From Candidatus Avedoeria danica (lineage in GTDB: Bacteria > Chloroflexota > Anaerolineae > Epilineales > Epilineaceae): a DNA stretch of 64,000 nucleotides. The DNA lies in NCBI GenBank assembly GCA_016703025.1, contig JADJCV010000002.1, positions 186,001-250,000 on the forward strand. Reading direction: 5' to 3'. The notes below the pieces were generated by a model. That model made no database searches. It saw only the letters and a program-made list of their open reading frames with translations, and was not told the origin of the DNA. A program made the translations under genes and the position numbers. This document shows, in pieces, positions 60,763 to 64,000 of this stretch (positions within the stretch are counted from its first letter, which is position 1; each line of letters starts with the position of its first letter).

Positions 60763-61284
60763 CTACCCGGCAATGTTCAACTGATTGCCCGTGGTCATGT
60801 TCACTTGGACCGCGGGCAGCGCCAGCCGGCGAACCTTGGCGAGCGCAAGCAGTGCGCGCACGTGGTCGGCCTGCGCCAGGCTGACCGCCTTGTCATAGTA
60901 GGCGGCCTTGGTTAGCACCATATCACCCGACTGCCGGATGGACTCGACGTACTGCAAGTGCAGCCATGTGACGACGATCCGGTCAATCAGCAGCCGCTCG
61001 ACAGCCGGCGCGACGTCGTAATCCAAGCCGCGCCGAATCTCAGCGCAGCGCTGCCGGAAGCACTCGGCTTCGACCGAATCCTTCCCGCTCGACAAGCGCG
61101 CGATGATCCGGCCGGCCACATGCCGCGAGAGTTCGCCGGCCTGCGCGGCGGATGCTGGGTAGCGCCGTAGAATCTCCAGTTGCTCCGAACCGCCCTTGCT
61201 CTTGGATGCCAGCGCCTTGAACCGCTTGGCGTCCTCGTCAGAGAATTCCGCCAGGCTCAGCCTTGGCTCTTCGCCCGTCGCCAT
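60763..61284 (-). CDS. conserved hypothetical protein of integrative elements
   Basis: A 173-residue soluble, mostly helical protein. The C-terminus 'DHVRALLALAKVRRLALPAV' plus 'QVNMTTGNQLNIAG' is a pattern I know from short proteins near integrases and phage-like genes in Chloroflexota and Planctomycetes; 'LHLQYVESIRQ' precedes it. No enzyme motif is seen. It overlaps the preceding 103-residue gene by 28 bp, so the two are one unit. Confidence 0.65.
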   Translation of the reverse strand: MATGEEPRLSLAEFSDEDAKRFKALASKSKGGSEQLEILRRYPASAAQAGELSRHVAGRIIARLSSGKDSVEAECFRQRCAEIRRGLDYDVAPAVERLLIDRIVVTWLHLQYVESIRQSGDMVLTKAAYYDKAVSLAQADHVRALLALAKVRRLALPAVQVNMTTGNQLNIAG

Positions 61285-61568
61285 TCGCCACGCTCCTTGT
61301 GATAGCCGAGCGCCGCCAACTCAGCGGCAACGGCGTCGTCGACGGCTGCGCCAAGGCCGCGCACGGCCGCGCGCTCGGCGTCGTTGGTCTCACGCTCGGC
61401 ACGCCATGCGGCGGCCGCCTGCGCCCGTTCCTCACGTTCGAGATCATCCAAGGCCGCGGCCAAGTCCGCGATCCGGCCGCGGCCGACATACTCGCGCACA
61501 ACGCGCCCGTCCACCTTGCGGGATCGCGTGTAATAGCGGCCGCCGCCGTTGCGCGTTTCCCAAGCCAT
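61257..61568 (-). CDS. conserved small hypothetical protein of integrative elements
   Basis: A 103-residue protein. Its N-terminus 'RNGGGRYYTRSRKVDGRVVR' plus 'EYVGRG' is basic and aromatic and recurs in small proteins linked with the preceding family in mobile elements. The rest is a charged helix ('LDDLEREERAQAAAAWRAER'). It is probably a nucleic-acid-binding partner; function is unknown. Confidence 0.65.
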   Translation of the reverse strand: MAWETRNGGGRYYTRSRKVDGRVVREYVGRGRIADLAAALDDLEREERAQAAAAWRAERETNDAERAAVRGLGAAVDDAVAAELAALGYHKERGEWRRAKSQG

Positions 61569-61620
61569 GCCGCCCTCCTTGTGTTACCCATTGTCGCAAT
61601 GCCGCCGGCTGCTTGCCGTC

Positions 61621-63261
61621 TCACGTGCCGGGCAGCGTCGGCTGAGCGCCAGAATCCGGCGCCGAGCGCTGCGCCCGCTGAAACGTCGTGTTCAGGATCG
61701 ACGGCGCCGGCATCTGGATGCCGCGCCCGTCCAGCAACTCGGCCACGGTCAACAGCTGAATGCGCGCGTAGTCCCGTCCATCCCAAGGCGAACGATAGAA
61801 GCCCGCGTTGGCGGCTTCCTGCCGCATCGGCTTCGTCGGCTCCTGTAGGGATATCAGGACGCCTATCTGCGCCCGCTCTCGGTCCAACACGCCTACCAAG
61901 TCGCGCACGTGCGTCACGTCCGTCTTGCCTCCCTTGACGGACAGGATGATCTGCTTGGACGCGCCGCCCGTCCCTTCGTCGTGAAAGTAGAGGCGGCCAT
62001 CGATCCCGCCGTCTGCGCCCTTCCGTTCGTCAGAACTCGCCGGCCGCGCGCCGACCAAGCCGAGCGCCCAGAATTGGAATTGGTATTTGTCCAGGTCTGC
62101 CAGCGCCGCCGCGTCCTCAGCCGTCGTCGGCTCGCCGTATACCTTGAACTCGGCGGCCGGGCCGAAGGCGTCGCGCAGGCGCGTCCTCATAAGGCCGATG
62201 GCAAGGTGCGTAATGTCGATGCCGATCCATCGGCGGCCGAGTTGTTGCGCAGCGTGAACCGTCGTACCGCAGCCGCAGAACGGATCGAGCACGACGCCAC
62301 CGGGGTTGCTGCTAGCCTCTATTATCCGTTCCAAAAGGGCCAGCGGCTTTTGAGTCGGGTAGCCGAGTCGCTCGGCAGCGCGCGAGTTGATTGGTGGAAT
62401 GTCATCCCACAGATTTTGCAGCGGCTGCCCGGTCGACTCGTCAAGATAGATCTTCAAGCGAATGCGCCCGTCAGCTTTTGTCGGCATCCATAATCGGCCT
62501 TCCCTGTCGTATTGTTCCATCTTCTCGCGACTTATTGACCAGCCATTAGGGTGTGGCTGAAAGCCGCGATACTCGTAGGTCAGATTGGGTCGAGGGCTAG
62601 GGCTTCGCAGATCGCGCGTTGTGTATCGTCGTCCCGCCTCATCAATCGATCCGTATTTTTGCGCCACGTTCGCATCGCTGAGTGAGCGGCGCGGCGCGTT
62701 CCAAATGGCCTTTTCTCCTCTGGCGTAGAATAGAATAACATCCGTCACGTCGCCCAACTTCATGCGAGCATCACTATGCGCACTACTGCGCTTCCAGATA
62801 ATTTCGTTCCGGAATTGCATGGGTCCAAACACAGCATCCATCAGCACTTTGAGATAATGACTCGCCGTCGGGTCGCAATGCAGATAGATGCTTCCGGTCG
62901 GTTTCAGCACGCGCCGCAACTCGACCAACCGCGGCGCCATCATGGCGAGGTAGGCCATCATATCGCCACCGTTGCGCCCGATGAGCTGTTTGAACGCCCG
63001 CAGCGCCTCTGCCGCGCCGCCGCCCGCCTCTACCGTCTCTTGGTACGCACGCGCCGCGACGTCATCCCAATGCCACGTGTCCGCGAATGCTTGCACCTGT
63101 GCGGCAGACTGGCTGCCGCCCTTTCCGCCAAAGAGCACGTTGTAATTGGCGTTGCTGTTGAACGGCGGGTCAAGGTAGACAAGGTCGACGGACTCGTCTG
63201 CGATGTGCCGGCGCAGCACGTCCAGGTTGTCGCCGTAGATGAGGGCGTTGGGCGCGATCAT
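61621..63261 (-). CDS. DNA methyltransferase fused to an Mrr-like nuclease domain
   Basis: A 546-residue protein. Motif IV is 'YLDPPFNSNANYNVLF' (DPPF at 31-34), and the SAM motif is 'LDPFCGCGTTVHAA' near 325, the order of beta-class N6-adenine/N4-cytosine methylases. The target-recognition region lies between. Residues ~410-530 ('KGADGGIDGRLYFHDEG', 'KQIILSVKGGKTDVTHVRDL') carry the G-x-D ... S-V-K-G signature of the Mrr/PD-(D/E)XK fold. AGGAGA seven bases before ATG 63261 supports the start; the frame to 63432 includes a palindrome. It may be a single-chain restriction-modification enzyme or a methylase with a DNA-binding relic. Confidence 0.88.
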   Translation of the reverse strand: MIAPNALIYGDNLDVLRRHIADESVDLVYLDPPFNSNANYNVLFGGKGGSQSAAQVQAFADTWHWDDVAARAYQETVEAGGGAAEALRAFKQLIGRNGGDMMAYLAMMAPRLVELRRVLKPTGSIYLHCDPTASHYLKVLMDAVFGPMQFRNEIIWKRSSAHSDARMKLGDVTDVILFYARGEKAIWNAPRRSLSDANVAQKYGSIDEAGRRYTTRDLRSPSPRPNLTYEYRGFQPHPNGWSISREKMEQYDREGRLWMPTKADGRIRLKIYLDESTGQPLQNLWDDIPPINSRAAERLGYPTQKPLALLERIIEASSNPGGVVLDPFCGCGTTVHAAQQLGRRWIGIDITHLAIGLMRTRLRDAFGPAAEFKVYGEPTTAEDAAALADLDKYQFQFWALGLVGARPASSDERKGADGGIDGRLYFHDEGTGGASKQIILSVKGGKTDVTHVRDLVGVLDRERAQIGVLISLQEPTKPMRQEAANAGFYRSPWDGRDYARIQLLTVAELLDGRGIQMPAPSILNTTFQRAQRSAPDSGAQPTLPGT

Positions 63262-63340
63262 GGGAGTCTCCTGGATGCGGCGGCGTACATCGCGGCGCGG
63301 TTTGCTGGATGGGACGGGCGGTTGCCGGCGGATGGTAGAC

Positions 63341-63432
63341 GTGCTGCCTGGCGCCGCCAAGGGTGCCAAGGATGCCAAGCGCGCCATATACAGCGACGTT
63401 GGCATCCTTGGCACCCTTGGACCTGGCAGCAC
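63341..63432. repeat. long inverted repeat upstream of the methyltransferase
   Basis: A 21-bp perfect inverted repeat (63358-63378 / 63399-63419; core AAGGGTGCCAAGGATGCC) with a 20-nt loop, plus an outer 8-bp match GTGCTGCC / GGCAGCAC (63341-63348, 63425-63432). It sits between two minus-strand genes and may act as a terminator or recombination site. Confidence 0.75.
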
Positions 63433-63460
63433 GCGCCAGTGCCCGACAGACGGCGGCGCG

Positions 63461-64000
63461 TCAGGCGGCCGGGTCGGTTTGGCAGCCTTGCTCGGCGGCA
63501 GCGGGCAGTGACCAAGACCATCCGGCTGCGCTCTTCGTAGCGACGACGCCCAACTCCTTGTGGGCGCGTTTCAAGGTCCGCTTTGCGATACCCGCATCGT
63601 CCGCTGCCTGATAGCCGTCGTTGGCGGCCACCGGACCGTCGGCCAGGAGTTCGCGCACGAAATCGGCGGCTTCGCGCTTTGCAGTGCGCACATCCGGATT
63701 CGGCGGCGTCGTCAACTCGTCCGCTGTCAATGGCGACGTGCCGCCCCATTCGATCCGGGATGCGCCGTTGTCCGCCGCCACCGGGCGCAGCGCCAGCGAT
63801 TCCGGCCGCGGTCCCAAGTTGCCCTTGACGTGCGCGAGGATGCGCCGCTGTTCGTCGTCCGGATCCGTGGCCAGCATCCAACCGCAGCGGGCGGCGCCGA
63901 TGATGCCGATCGATCCGCCGCCACGGTAGATCGCTTGCGTCCCGGCGGACTTGTTCAAGTGGCGGACCAAGAGCACGGCCGCGCCGGTGTCGGTTGCCAG
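63461..64000 (-). CDS. AAA-family ATPase (RepA-like), C-terminal part
   Basis: Partial gene; the 5' end lies beyond the window. The visible ~179 residues start L-A-T-D-T-G-A-A-V-L-L-V-R-H-L-N-K-S-A-G. 'AIYRGGGSIGIIGAARCGWM' and 'ATDPDDEQRRILAHVKGNLG' are typical of the AAA_25/RepA-like helicase family in phages and integrative elements. A C-terminal winged-helix-like segment follows ('AANDGYQAADDAGIAKRTLK', 'RAHKELGVVATKS'). It is probably the element's replication or recombination ATPase. GTG 63976 is an internal codon, not the true start. Confidence 0.82.
   Translation of the reverse strand: MATDTGAAVLLVRHLNKSAGTQAIYRGGGSIGIIGAARCGWMLATDPDDEQRRILAHVKGNLGPRPESLALRPVAADNGASRIEWGGTSPLTADELTTPPNPDVRTAKREAADFVRELLADGPVAANDGYQAADDAGIAKRTLKRAHKELGVVATKSAAGWSWSLPAAAEQGCQTDPAA

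Overview
The window is very GC-rich (roughly 70%) outside two regions. It looks like a chromosomal contig from an uncultivated bacterium, most probably Chloroflexota. The case rests on a bacterial XPB helicase with helicase-associated partners, ThyX instead of ThyA, many secreted beta-propeller/FG-GAP proteins with Thr/Pro linkers, and a short 'Y-L/M-P' motif in several secreted proteins. This is inference; no rRNA is present. Some apparent frameshifts sit in G-runs, and 57988-59150 is near-featureless G/C and purine sequence, so base quality is uneven.

Layout. 0.1-15.9 kb: Mur-ligase-family protein, LVIVD beta-propeller, DinB protein, caspase-like peptidase with two tudor-knot-like domains, a DUF4287/DUF5655 protein behind an SOS-box-like palindrome, a cyclase/ATPase/TPR regulator divergent from a TMEM175-type channel gene, and a secreted NHL-repeat protein. 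15.7-22.4 kb (minus): a four-gene operon of three di-haem RoxA/cytochrome-peroxidase-like proteins plus a membrane-anchored partner. 22.6-31.2 kb: M15-like peptidase, a broken lipoprotein gene, the XPB operon (helicase plus two helicase-associated proteins joined by ATGA overlaps, the last one apparently frameshifted), a VOC protein and an HU-like protein.

31.2-35.9 kb is a lower-GC island. It encodes an XRE-HTH membrane protein and a graspetide-type RiPP locus: an ATP-grasp peptide ligase whose stop overlaps the start of a 55-residue precursor with a 'PFLMRFLEE' leader helix, plus a membrane protein upstream. This is the most notable system in the window.

35.9-47.4 kb (minus): BTAD/TPR regulator, ThyX, DsbD, ECF sigma factor, an overlapping cluster PrsW - ParA/MinD - zinc-binding protein - winged helix - cNMP-binding protein, a lipoprotein, and a membrane protein with an NHLP-like segment. 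47.6-57.3 kb: pectinacetylesterase-like protein, a CRTAC1-like FG-GAP/ASPIC lipoprotein with an in-frame TGA in its signal peptide, tandem universal stress protein, tandem GNAT, and a large subtilase.

57.5-64 kb: tRNA-Gly and tRNA-Thr, then an integrative element entering behind tRNA-Thr: tyrosine integrase, a ribbon-helix-helix protein, two small element-type proteins, a DNA methyltransferase fused to an Mrr-like nuclease domain, and the 3' part of an AAA ATPase gene that runs off the window.
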